Shown: positions 1-12,799 of the stretch, piece by piece | Numbering within the stretch: the stretch's first letter is position 1 | Layout of the letters: every line of letters begins with the position of its first letter | Assembly (NCBI GenBank): GCA_019916065.1 | Contig: CM034236.1 | Coordinates: 23,100,941 to 23,164,940 of the forward strand | Source: Vitellaria paradoxa | Taxonomy: Eukaryota; Streptophyta; Magnoliopsida; Ericales; Sapotaceae | Direction of reading: 5' to 3' | Length of the DNA: 64,000 nucleotides | The notes under the pieces: model-generated | What the model was told of the DNA's origin: nothing | The model's input: only the letters and a program-made list of their open reading frames with translations | Database searches by the model: none | Made by a program: the position numbers and the translations under genes

Positions 1-547
1 CAACTACAAATTAAAAAGTTAATTATAAAAAAAAAATTATATGCATATGAATTTTTTCATTTAGAATTTTTTTTTTATTTTTCTAATAAATGTGAGTAAC
101 ATGCCTAGCTATATAAAAAATATCGAATAAAAAAAATCAAATTTTAATGAAAAAAAAATGAAATGAACTAAAAAAACAAAAAAATAATCCTTCAGGTCCA
201 GTTAAACTAGGAATAAATTCAGAGCATGCACCAAGGCATGAGTTTTTCCCCATAGAAATGGGAGACTCTAGAACCACCCACCTTTTAGCATAGGCCCGTA
301 GACAGGCAATCGTGAAGCAGCCCAGATGCGTAGAGGTGCCATATTGTCGTGTTGTACACGTGTCATTTTTTTATATAAATGAAAAAAATGTTGACCTAAA
401 ATTGATAATCTCTTTTTCTTTTCCGACCCCACCAAAGAAATTATCTTGCTACCTTCTGCAACTTGTGTCCATGATTAGCGTTTGAATTAAGCTATCCACA
501 TTGAAATATCTCAATGTGTCTCCATCATTAGCTCCAGCGCAATCGTC

Positions 548-550
<3 letters not shown>

Positions 551-578
<28 letters not shown>
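551..578. repeat. (TC)14 microsatellite
   Basis: Uninterrupted TC dinucleotide run inside duplicated block A. The matching position in copy B (about 45690-45705) has only about four TC units, so the tract has expanded or contracted since duplication. Confidence 0.9.
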
Positions 579-1643
579 GGCAAATACACGACAATGACAA
601 AGACGTCGAACAACACATGGACGAAGACGACGATAAACAACACGCAAATTCTCCTCTTCAGCTCTCCTCTGAGCTGTAAACAAATTTTGGGGATTAGTAC
701 TGGTTTGCGTTTGGGGTTCCAAACACATATTGGGGGCTGGTCCGAGCTTGGGGATAAAAGGCTAGGACATAGCTTAAAAATGTCATTCGAGACAGTGAAG
801 CTTAAAAATGTTATTTGAGATAATGTTTTTTAAAGTTGCTATCTCAGATAACACTTTCAAGATTTATTATCTCACGATAGTAATTCTTATTTAATCATAG
901 TTTCAAGTAGCATTTTTTTTAACAATATATTTTTAAATACTTTTAAACGAACAATATATGCGTAGATTTAATACTCTTTAAAAATAATAATAATAATAGT
1001 ATCTATTTTCTCATATTTGAATCCCTTTGACTATTTATATGTTTGAAGCAATTTGTTTAATTTGTTGGGGGATTCTTTTCATTTAGCACAATCTATCTAT
1101 ATTGCTAGTCATGCCCTTGATCCCGCGATCTAAGATGTGACTTGCTATGTTGCATGTATTTATTCACAATATACATACCTTTACACAATTCTACGTATTT
1201 TTATTTTTTATTAGAGCCAATTACCATAGGACAACAATAAAATAAAATATTATAATAGCTAAATGAAAATATTACATAACCCAACCAAAACACAGACGAA
1301 ACTTGATGTCTCAAAAGATACTAGATTAAATGGATATTAATGGTGGTTCTTCTCAACCACCTTAATCTAAAACTACATATTAAAGTATATATAATACAGT
1401 GACCTTCCTATGGTGATAGCAAATTTAATAAAATAGTTACATGATAAATCTCACATGCGAGGTCTATAAATTAATATAAAAATATTACAAACTTAATAGG
1501 TAAATAATGAGCTAAAGTTCTATATCTTCTAACCAACTAGTTCATCAAACTGTTGTGTCTCTGAACCTGTAACACAAATTATAGGAGAGTAAATATTATA
1601 CTATGTGTACCCACTTTAACACACAAGCATGCAACAATTTCCC

Positions 1644-1775
1644 TGTCTTATTACTATTATGATCGCTTGATTTGTTTTCATGCTTCAGCAAAACTAATAA
1701 AAAATAAAGTGTCTTACTACTATTATGATCGCTTGATTTGTTTTCATGTTTCAGCAAAACTAATAGAAAATAAAG
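1644..1775. repeat. 66-bp tandem duplication, copy A only
   Basis: Two adjacent units, 1644-1709 and 1710-1775, each running from tgtctta to aataaag with a few mismatches. Copy B of the large block has a single unit (about 46776-46838), so this duplication arose after the two large copies separated. Confidence 0.85.
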
Positions 1776-4700
1776 TATATATATTCCTGGTGAGAAGTTG
1801 AGATTGAACGTAGGGAGGAAATGGATTAAATAATGATCCTTTAAGAATTATATTATGAAAAAATTTAAGTCCAAATAAAAGATTTGGTTTTCTGGAAGTT
1901 GGATTGAGAGTTGATTAAAAATTAAAATCAAACAATTAAAAAGCAAGCTTGTCCAAATTCAATTCAAGTTATAGTTAAGTATGATTTTAACGTTTTCAAT
2001 TTTAGAAGTCAACCAATAAACAACTCACTTGCAAATTGGTTGAGAGATTTTTTGGTTAAAAATTATAAAGGTAGAAAATTAATCCTCAATTTTGTTTGTT
2101 TGGTATTCTATTCAATAAGCTACACCACTGGACCAAGTATTCTATAAATGAGACTAATAAGTTAGATATATAAAAGTAGGATCATAACTATAAAATTTAA
2201 GATTTCAAATTTACAAAATTAGAGAGAAATTTTCTAATTGTTGTAAAAATATGGAACTGAAACATATGATCGATTAGGGAAGTTTGAATCAAAACTTAAC
2301 TAAAAACACTTCAATAATTTGAATCAGGAAAAAAAATCTAATCACTCATAATTGAAAAAAAAACTCACATGCTTGAATTTGAAATGGAACTTACATTGAA
2401 ATTGAACTTGAATGTAAATTTTTCTTCACAAACTAGAGAACAATATGAACTAAGAGCATAGAAAGCTGAATATAAAAACTCTTAAAACTAACTCTAATAA
2501 TATCTCTCTAACTCAATTAGCTTGTCTAACAACAAAAAATAGAAAGGGGGTTAGGTATATATAGGGAAGAGGTGTAACTCCCTCATTATTCTTATAACAC
2601 CCTCTACTTCCTTCATAATCGGCCCCCCAAAATTGCCCAATGATTGCTGAAATAATCGTGGCATTTGGTGTGCAATTGTTGACAGTTCAGTTTCGATCTG
2701 GAAGGTGAAGGGTCGTGTGAACAACTATTCACGTGGCTAGTCGTCCGGAATCCCGTCTGGAGGGCCCTTAACACTTAGCCAAAATTTGAATCTGTAGGAT
2801 TTTCACTGCCTTCTGTATGTTGAACTTGCCTTTGGACGGTCACTCGTCCGGCTAGGTGTCTGAATGGCATTTCCGTACCCAATTTTTTAGAGTTTCTTGG
2901 ACTGATGAGGTTCTGTCATCTGCACGCAAGTGCACATGATCTTCTGTCTAGACTGGGGTCCGCGTGAGACTAAATAATATACCTCCTTATTCGTTATTAT
3001 TCACTTTACCATGCTCATTGTAATATTAATGACTTTTTTCACAAATTCCCACCATTATTTTTGTCATAATATTTTATCCTTTAATCATATTCCATATTCC
3101 TAAGCAGCTACATAAGTTATTCAACTTATTTTATGATCAGTCGTGATATGTTTCCACTCATACATGTTCAACATATCATATCCATAGTTTAACCAGCCCT
3201 ATCTGTCTATCCATCACAGATAATAGTCATCCCAATTAATTTAATAAACATAGCTCCACAATGCATGTTCTAATTATTACATTAATCCTATCATTAAACC
3301 CTAACTAGATTATTATCTATGAACAATCTTATTCTTTTAACCCGCCTAGTTCCCTAACTAATCACTTCGTTTTTCATTATTTCGTTTTCAATATATTATA
3401 TTATATTATTATTATTAAAATCTCTTATTTCCTTTATTCTTCTAATTGGACTATTATTTATAAAATATCTTATTAACAAACCACACATATATATTATAAT
3501 TTTAATCACAACAGCCAGAACATAGTCTATGAATCCATCATCACTTTACGCCTTAACTCAATTCATAATTCATTATCCTTTAAATTTGTACTTTTATCCC
3601 TTTTTATTTGATAATTCCCTCCTCTAACCAAATTTCCACTTTTATAACCTCAACATAAACTCTTAATCATATTCTCAGTTCCAAACAAAAAAAAAAAAAA
3701 TAAACTCTCAATCATTCCCCTAAATAAATTTTTCATCATACAACAATATTCTTACTCATCATAAAATATCCTCATCAATTAGCCTAACAAACCATCAGTT
3801 CGAAAATTTAAAAGACGTATCGACTTCATAAATTTTCTCATGTCTAAATAATCATAACATAAATTCAACATACTTATCAATTAGAGAAATATCTCTCTAT
3901 ATCCTTCACATGCTTCAACCTACTTATTCACACACTTTGATTTTTTATCCATAAAATCAATCATGTAATGTTTAACTATTATTCATTATTTTTTGTTGTG
4001 ACTTTTAATTAAATGTCCATTATTTTAATCAATGTTAATTTAATTAGTTAACATGAAATCACCCCTTTACATCCTAAATTTTTCATATCAATTTATCTCA
4101 ACAATAAATATTATTCAAAAATTAAAAGTTTAAGAACATTATATTAATTAATTAAACACAACCAAAAATAGTTGTTCGGATGGTAATTTGAACCAGAGCA
4201 GTGCAATGTCATCCGAACAACTGTCTAAATAGGGGCTATTTCAAGTGTCCGGACAGTTGTCTGAACAAGAGTAACCCAACACCCTTATCTAGTTTGTGTT
4301 CTAACTGAATATCCAACCTTCCAAATCCAAAATCTTCATGTTTCAACTCACCATTTCAGCAATATAACTTATATAAAAAGTATTAAAACAAGCATAACAG
4401 TTTATATACTAATATTTTTATAATCTAATACATAGATTTCTAGATCCATGCATGTGTGACCCACAACCAATCACAGTTCAAATGACATAAAATCATAAAT
4501 TATGATATAAAATATAATTATGAAAATCTAGATTATTACAACTATTACAAACTTTTTGGTCTTTTTAACACATTTTTTTTTTCTATTTGAATTCTTTTTT
4601 AACACATCAGAGTTTGAACATAAGCTTGGTGGACAAAATGATAGCTTACCCTTGCATGCAATACATTTATAAGTATACATATTTTTTTATTATATTTTAT

Positions 4701-6402
4701 AGTGTTTAACTTTGTTTTTTTAATACCAAGTTAAATAGTACTAGTTACCTTGTTCCAAAACTATATATACATGCGATCTGAACTTTTAAAAAGCTTCACC
4801 CGCATAATTAATGCAATTTTTTTTTTTTATTTTAAAATGTGAACAAAATAAAGAAACAAATAAAATTTATATTATGGGCTTTAGGAATCATGTTTTATTT
4901 TTCGGAAGTTTCAAAAATATAAGTTTAGTTCTAGTACTGGGGCAACAAAATTTGGAAGTTTGAAAATTCCCCTAGTTTAATTCACTGGTCGCAATGTACG
5001 TGCGTAGCTCTTTATGTTGGGACGACTTCCCCCCCCTCTCTCTCTCTTTTTTCCCCGGTTAATTTGCATGTTTGATATATTTGTTAGATGATCACTATCA
5101 ACGTCTCTCTTGAAGTCCTTTATGTTTTAGAAGTAAAAAAATAAAAGAATTTATTGAATTATAAAAATAAAAAACAAAATTAATTTGTCAAAATCATACA
5201 CATGACTCAACAGTAGCAACAAGTATATAGGTGTTGTTTGGTTTCTCAAATAAAAAAAAAAATTAAAAGTTAGTGTAAAAATAACACACCAAAATTTTGA
5301 TTGAAAAAATTAAAATAAGTGAGTAAAAATTAAAATTTTTTGATGTTTTATTGACAATTGAAATACCCCTATATTGTGCATGCAGTAGCATTTGTTACAT
5401 GTTTTTGACAGATTTTGTTTGTAATTTTATATCATATCAGAAATTTGTTATGAGAAGTATTGTGGAACAGATTATCAGAACAACAAATCTAAAGTGCGCG
5501 CGATTGTTATTGGTACGCTCAATTTCTCCCAACTTTTTACTTAACTGGATAGCAAAATAAATAGGTAGCCAAAACCTTAGATTGAAAATCCTTCAATTTT
5601 ATCTTTTTACTTTAAGTTATTTCAAAAAAAATCTGATCTTACTTTCTATATATAGCTTTTAGTTAATATTTAACCAAATTTTATTTTGGACTCCTAAATT
5701 TTACTAAATTTCATTTTAGATTTTGAAGATGTTAACAATGAGGTATGGGGTATAATAGTTATTAAAAGGGAACTGAAGCGAAACAAAAGCATAGATCGAT
5801 CTTAGTTGTTATAAAAAAAATAAGCAAGTCATAAATTGAAATTCTTGATAAATTTCAGAAGTGCAATGTGAAATTTACTCCCTTATTTATAAATTTTATA
5901 ATTAGATCTTAAATTATTTTTTTAAAATATACGTCTCTACTCTTGTTTAATTTTTCGTCAAATGAAAATATGATTTCTTTTGGAAAAACAAAAGTAACTG
6001 TACCTTGTACGAAAAGAAAAAAGAAATTTACAAAATGTAAGGGTTGGGTTAGGATTTGTAACCACTTGATGTTCGTTGTATTTTCATAAGTAGAGGAATG
6101 CGAGTTCTTGATCTTGCTATAATGAAAATAGGACTTAGTGTCCAAAAGTTGTATTCTTTAAAGTGTTCTTATTTTCGGCCATTGATTTAAAGTAGGAATC
6201 GCCAGCTAACATTTTTAGTAAGGGCATGATAGAAAACTCTACAAAAATAGTTTTGTTTTGAGTAATACAATTTCAAAATGCATGTGAGACCTGTTTTTTT
6301 GTTACTCCTACTAGTGCAAAATCAAAGAGCGTTTAGGAATATGATTATGAATAAGGAAGGTGTTAGGCACCATATTCGCTTAAACATATACATTAGGAAA
6401 TA

Positions 6403-8450
6403 TGAAGTCTTTTATCACTCTCTTTTGCAATTATATATCACCTCGAATCTTAAATTTATGTGTTTATATGCTGGAGTAATCACACGTAATTGGAAGTACA
6501 AATGAAGCATGTATGAGTGTAGCAGCCAATGTATGATCATGTTAAGCATTCAATCAAACAATACATGAGAAAAATAGTTAAATACTCATTGTTATTGTTA
6601 AACTCTCATTAGGTTGCATACATATCTTCCTTGAGAATTGTGTCGGTTAAAGTTCTAATTGATGGTAGAAGTGGTAGAAGTGTTTATCCTCAACAATGAT
6701 CTGAGCATATCATTCTGATATGACATTTCCTAGACTGTATATATATATATATTTGTGTCGACTGGGATCTTATTCCATATCTAACTCGATGTTTAAAGTA
6801 GGATTGAGAGTCTATCAACAGTGTTAAAGAGGCTTTGATATGTTGAAAAAGATGTTTTCTTAATTTACTCCAAAGTGTATATATATATCCAAGCTAGTGT
6901 GATGATATATAGTGTCTTGATCACATAGTGACCGCACTTGAGATTGCCAAGGTTGCCTATGTACCCTGGACATGCTCGTAGAATCAGGTTAATCATCGTC
7001 CAAATTTGTGGAATTATCTTTGAGGTGTCAATTAGGGGCAGAGGTAAATAGGAGGCTTTGGTGGGCTCAAGCCCAGTGCCTAAAAAAAAATTATTAAGTA
7101 AATTTTAGACAAAAAAAAAAAAAAAAGAATTAGCCCAACTCATTCCTTAAACAACCCAACCAATTTCTTAATAGCACAACCTCAGCCAGCCCTCTATAGG
7201 TCTCAATTTAACGACAGGCTGGATTCATTTTATTAAGTTTTGACTTGTAGCCTAGGGCATGTTTTAATCTTGGCTCTGCTGCCACTCGGCCATATGTGCA
7301 TCTGTCACTATTACTAGCCTACTGGGATGTGATTAACCAACTTTTGTGCAAGTCTAGGGACTTATAAGAATGGGTAAATATACCCTCTATTCTAATGCCT
7401 TTAAACTCTATCCAAAAATCAAGACTCAACTAAATATCATATATCTCAATATATCACATCTATATCTTAACATTTTAAGATAAGTCTCAACTATAATAGC
7501 TCATCTGTGTCATCACATGAAACAAGTACATAAAATACATCCGAGGCATTGCCTTATATCAGACAACCAAGTATAGCATAGATACGTACAAAATTATAAA
7601 AAAACAAAAAACAAAAAGCAAAAACAAAAAGAAAAAAGTAACAGCAACAAAAAAACCTAACCTAGGTCTTGCTATGCGCATCGGGATGAGATCCCGTGCA
7701 TACACCTCAACCTCTAAGAAGTTGTGCACATGCTAGATTATCCATAGCTCTGTGTTTATGTGACGTCGAATTAGGCATCATGAGCATGCGAAACAAGCTT
7801 CTGTGCATAGCTAAGCTTCTTAGGAAAGCCAAATATCCCACATTGGGCAAAGTGTGTGTAGCCAAGAGACTCGTGCACACGAGAAGCAATCTTACCTAAT
7901 CGTGTGCAGGCCTATAAGACTCTCGGATGTATGAGACATTAGGACATTAGGTAGTGTGCACAAGGCAAGATCAGCAGTTCGCATGCTAGACCAATACCTA
8001 AAAATTATTTTAAGTGTTGTGCTTGGTGACCACAAGTTCACGGGTCATTGGTAGCAAAATAAACTAGTTGAGTCCAGGTCGAGTTCACAGGATGTCAGAT
8101 TCAGGATTTGATTAGCTTAGGTGATGTGACTTAGGTGACTCTTGAAATTAGGTTAATTGAACTTTATTAGGTGGTTAAGAAAAAAGAAAAAATCTAATTT
8201 TAACTTGATTTACTTTGAGTAGCTTTGGATTAATTAGAACAAATAAATTAAAGACAAGTATTGAAATTGTGGTATTTGAATACAAATATCGAAAAGTGGG
8301 GTAATGTAAAAACATTACTGAAAGACATAATTGAAAGTGAGATAATGTAAAATCATGCCCCGAAATCCACGACTCAGGGACATGAGGACGAACCCATAAA
8401 AATAACCACAATAAACCATTCATCAAATATTAATCAGAGCAAAAGTGAAT
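6403..8450. other. Retroelement debris, no gene recognised
   Basis: No convincing coding frame is present. The stretch at 6925-6990 resembles phrases common in long plant LTRs. A fragment at 7306-7400 partly matches 9105-9210, suggesting two pieces of related LTR sequence. A region at 7031-7282 has weakly matching inverted ends (ggggcagagg and ggctctgctgcc) and may be an eroded hAT-like element, but I found no clear TSD. An A-rich stretch lies at 7080-7125. Confidence 0.3.
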
Positions 8451-10292
8451 AGTAATATTAGTATTCAAGATTTGAATGCTCCAAAAATCTATCTCTTGCC
8501 ACAAAGGGGCTACAAAACATCATGCCTCAAAATTGGGCTCAAAACCAATATCTAATTCATGATACAATTCAATTATTGAAATGAATACAAACAATTTATA
8601 ACCCGCTAATCTAGCTCACAGGTCCATCATGGGCATCTATTCCTATAAAATAATATAGTCAATGTCTCCTCATGCATATAAAATATATTTTCTTAATCAT
8701 GCAAAGGACTCAACAATTAATTAATATTAATTAAGTAAAATCTTACTAATCTCTCAAAAATTTCACAATTTTTACATTAATCATATTGCTCTTATTAGAT
8801 AGTTACTTAGCCATGATATCATAGTCTCATGTTAAAACAAATACCCATCACCCCATTCATATCACAATATATCAATACCATATTATGGGTCAGGTATTCT
8901 GCAAGGTTAGTTTGTGGTCATGGAACTAAACCCAAAATAAATCCTCAAGCCTAACCTATAGGGTACAACTGGTCCTGTAGTCCCAGATGTATTATAACTC
9001 ATAGCCCTGGTCTCATAGTCCCTATCCATCTCTTCTTGCCTTAATAGGCATCTGATCCCCCAGTCTCGGTATAATGTATGCTATATCGAGCTATACATGC
9101 ACTTTGTAGGTTACTAGCCTACTAGGAATGTTTACCATCTTATGCAGGTTTTGGGGCTTCGACCCTTAAGCTCTAGAACCTAATCTTTCTAATACCCTCT
9201 ATGATTCCAATATAAAAAATCAATCTCAATCCAATTTTCTTTAACAATAGCATATCAAATATAAGATTCTCCCTAAATTTGGTTCCTTATGTTCATTTTT
9301 TAATTTATAAGTTTTATGAAATAAGATTCCCCTCGGCCTAAGTTTCATGTTGTCTATTATATGGTAGTATTTAACAAGGTAAATAATATTGTAATTCATA
9401 TACATATCATGAATAAGAATTAAGCAAGGTAAGACCTTGGTCAAGCTTAACAAATCATAATGTATATGAATTTATCACCTTAAGAAACCTAACCAAATAT
9501 AACCTATAAAAGAGAATTAGAAATGATTCACTATTTTAGATCAAAATATGATTTTTTTGAAAAAGATTTTATATAAAACAGCAATTTCTCAATCCCATTT
9601 CAGGGAAAACTTAACTAAATATTAATATAAAATCATGTAAACTTCATTCTCATAATTAAAATTTAATTTCATGAAAATCCTAATCAAAACCAAAAGTTTA
9701 TAAAATCAAAGCCAAAATGTGGTTTCATATATATATATATATATATATCTATATCTATATAAAGATATAAGATAGGGTCAACCCTGCTAAAAAATGGAGT
9801 TAACCCCTTTTGGCAGTAAACAATTCCATTACTTTGGGTTTGAAAGGGGTCAACCCCAACACTTAAAGGGGTCGACCCTTTTCAGAAGAATACTTTCCAA
9901 TGCTTAGAACATGAAACCCCGATACTTAAAGGGGGACCCTTTTCGGTAGACTGCTTTCTCTTGCTTAAGATATGAAAGGGGTTAACCCTAACACTTAAAG
10001 AGGTCAACCCTTTTCGGTAGATTTCTTTCCATTGCAACGTTTCAGGCTTTAAACCATAGACTCACCAATTATACTCAAAACATAGGTTTTTATATAGAAT
10101 CATATCCAAAACACAGATTTACATCACATACCATCCTTCTATAACCATTGTCAAATTCCTATCATGAATCTTCATTAAATCGCACTCAATCATGGATTTA
10201 ACTCAAACAAACCCAAATACATATGTACACATCTACAAGTTTAAGGAAAAAAATATCTTATAAGCACAAAAACCCCATCTACCTCAATGTAG
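8451..10292 (-). mobile_element. Probable gypsy-type LTR remnant, minus orientation
   Basis: No open frame of note. Moderately GC-rich phrases at 8880-9200 resemble long LTRs of plant chromovirus-like gypsy elements read on the minus strand; this is recollection of LTR style, not an alignment. A minisatellite at 9775-10040 lies inside. The remnant is cut on its right by the CACTA element at 10293, and I cannot define either LTR end. An (AT)n tract lies at about 9727-9749. Confidence 0.35.
9775..10040. repeat. 60-71 bp minisatellite with ggggtcgaccc cores
   Basis: About four diverged units (9775-9840, 9841-9911, 9912-9971, 9972-10040). Each has a tgaaaggggtcaacccc-type start, a cacttaaaggggtcgaccc-type middle and a tttccattgctt-type end. 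The gggtcgaccc and ggggtcaacccc cores are palindromic or nearly so, giving repeated short hairpin potential. Confidence 0.75.
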
Positions 10293-10317
10293 CACTACAA
10301 ATTCACACTTTAGTGAA

Positions 10318-10850
10318 CTCTTTTTCCGACCAAATATAAATTTGGTCGCTAAAGGGTGACTTTTCCGACCAAATTAAGATTGGTACCTTGTAGTGATTTT
10401 TTCCTGACCAAATAAAATTTGGTCGCTAAAGGTTTACTCTGCTAAAGGTTTACTTTCCCTGACTAACTGGTCGCTAAAAGTTTAAATAAAAAATAGTAAG
10501 ATATTTATTATCTTTTCCCATCAATTGGCTAGTAAAGGTGTCCTTTTTTTTAACTAATTAGTCGCTAAAGGTTTACTTTCTCTGACCAATTGGTCGCTAA
10601 AATTTTGAATAAAAAATGTTAAGATATTTATTACCTTTGTCAACCAATTAGTCAAAGATTTTACTTTTAGCTACCAATTGGTTGCTAAAGGGTTACTTTC
10701 TTTAATCAATTGATCGTTAAAAATTAGAATAAAAATAATAATGTATTTATTATGAACTAGCTTAAAAATATTAGTAATATATTTATTACATTTGCCAACC
10801 AATTGGTAGGCAAATGTGCCACTTTTGGCTACCAATTAGTAGGCAAAAGT
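10318..10850. repeat. CACTA left subterminal repeat array
   Basis: Multiple diverged copies, in both orientations, of a unit of the form ccgaccaaat...atttggtcgctaaaggt. CACTA transposases of the En/Spm group bind short subterminal repeats of this kind; that these copies are binding sites is inference from family knowledge. Confidence 0.75.
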
Positions 10851-12799
10851 GATAAAAATTTATTATAAAAATGAAATAAATAAATAAATAAACATAATTA
10901 AATTTTGTTTCTTTCTCTTAAACAACTTTGTTTATCTTTTTATATGATTTAAATTAGATTTCGTAAATTTTATTTTAACATTTATTTATTAAATTTAATG
11001 AATTTAATATTTTACAAAAATTATCAAAAATTACAATGACAGTTCAAAAAAATATTATTAAATTAAAGCTAAAACTAAATTTACCAAATCAAATTCAAAT
11101 AACGCTAAATTTATAATCAATTTTTTTTTTCAATGAATATATAAGAGTAGTCTTTATAGTTTAGATTTTTTTTTTTGGTAGTCTTTATAGTTTAGATGAC
11201 TTATAACAAGGTGAATATTAAATATTTTAACATCTAATAATTATTTAGTGTATATTTAATATTAATAATATTAAAAGTGACATTATTTTATATTTTATTA
11301 GAAGTGATAAAAATTTAAAAATAAAAATAATAAAAAATTCCTTATTAATTTTAAGTAATTTCTTTTTCGTCTTTTTAGAATTAATTTTTGAATATAATCA
11401 CTGAAAATATTTTTTTGTATTAAAAGTAAATTCTTAAAATATTTTTCAAAAATTTTGGTTATGATTATTTACTAAATATTTGTATGGTTCTATATATTAG
11501 TTTTAATTTCAAATTATTGAAAAATAAAATAATAAAATTTTTAGCACTTTTGCTGACCAAACACTTTTAGCTACCAAATGGTCAATAAAAATCATAAAAT
11601 ATTATTACAAAAAAGTTACAATAAATAAACAAAAATAATAAAATTTTTATTGCTTTTAGCGAGCTAGATGCCTTCGCCTAGCTAATTATGGATTAGGATA
11701 TGACTCCTAAACATCTGCATGTAGCTATAACCATCCCAATTTACAACGTTCTCAATGGGGGCGTTACAATAACCTCCTTCCAAATCTGGTCTAATGTTTT
11801 GAAGAGCATTGTCACCCAATCTATAATTAACAAGGGCATAATGCATCTGTATTGGATCATTAGACCCAATTGTCTAGTCATCTTACCCCCAACTTTTGAA
11901 CAAGATGAGCATAGTGATTGAAATCAACTTGTAAAGGCCAACCGCTACGCCAACCCTATATGGGGTTGTAAGACCTCTTATAGTATGAAAGGCTATGGTG
12001 ATACTACCAAACCTTAAACCTTGACAATTTAAAGTATTAAACAAGTTAAAGAAAAAACTAAGGAATTATAACAAAAATAACATATATACCTAATGCTCCA
12101 AAAGTGCTTAGATCCCATGTAATTGCAACACTATATTGTGTGCAACTGACTAGGGTGGAAATAGTGGTGAAAAAATGATCTGAGAGGCACTAAGGCATAG
12201 CTAAGGAGGTGTTGTTGTTGGAGGCTATGTTGAAGGAGAAGGGGCAGGGGGTTGGGTGGATGCTGAGGTGCAGGGACTAGAGAGATGGAAGGGGCAAGGG
12301 CAAAGTCAATGCTGGGGAGCAGAAAAGAGGGCGGGGGTTTAGGGAGGTGAAAGAGGCCAGGGTTGGGTGTATGTCGAGAGACAGGAGGTTGGGTGGATGC
12401 CGAAGGTGGTGGCATAAGTCTTAAAAGGGCCAGTGATTAGATTGTCCCCTATGTATTGAACATCCCTCCTATAACCTTTGCTTATGAACACTTTATGCAC
12501 ATTTGTTCTCCTATTGTAACGGCACAATCGCTCTTCCTCCTGTGTGCCATCAATTGTGTCTTACGTAATAATAAATATCTTAATCTAATACAAATGCACA
12601 AAAGTTAGTAATTACATACGTAATGAGGTAATTACATATGTATATATAAAAAAAATTGCCTTACAACATTAATGTCATTCAATAATAAAGTCAAATGTAT
12701 CTTTTTGGATTGTCTCTCTAACCAAAACAGCATCATGCTCTCAAGCTAGAACTACGGTTTCACTTAGCACTTGTTACAGGTAGCCTTCCATTTTTAGAT

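Larger units (their letters stand above)
1..6402. repeat. Long duplicated block, copy A
   Basis: This stretch is collinear with 45152-61488 once the insertions in the other copy are removed. Clear anchors are 221-330 with 45343-45470, 480-800 with 45645-45905, 1310-2950 with 46430-48010, 3010-4470 with 48725-49800 plus 57845-58250, and 4600-6400 with 59690-61488. It starts before position 1 and its alignment ends near 6402, where copy B is interrupted by an LTR. No open frame inside behaves as a gene: codon changes between copies are mostly non-synonymous. Parts (2480-2960, 4160-4300) resemble old LTR sequence, with a TATA-like stretch near 2555 and recurrent gtccgga motifs. Inference: non-coding intron or intergenic DNA of a tandemly duplicated WAK-like locus. 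Confidence 0.85.

Noticed and set aside
541..770. Minus-strand frame with a hydrophobic stretch, open in both duplicate copies (also 45670-45890)
   Set aside because: Between the two copies most codon differences change the amino acid and the start codon is not shared, so there is no sign of selection for a protein. It overlaps the TC repeat in copy A.
5351..5560. Frame conserved at 60419-60616 in the second copy of the block
   Set aside because: Neither copy has an ATG start, amino-acid changes are about as frequent as expected for neutral divergence, and nothing resembles a known protein.
7031..7282. Possible hAT-like remnant
   Set aside because: The ends only weakly match and I could not find a convincing 8-bp duplication, so it is not listed as an element.
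12131..12415. Proline-rich minus-strand frame inside the CACTA element
   Set aside because: The bias comes from G-rich low-complexity sequence (ggggg, gttgggtgg). No start context, homology or partner exon supports a gene.
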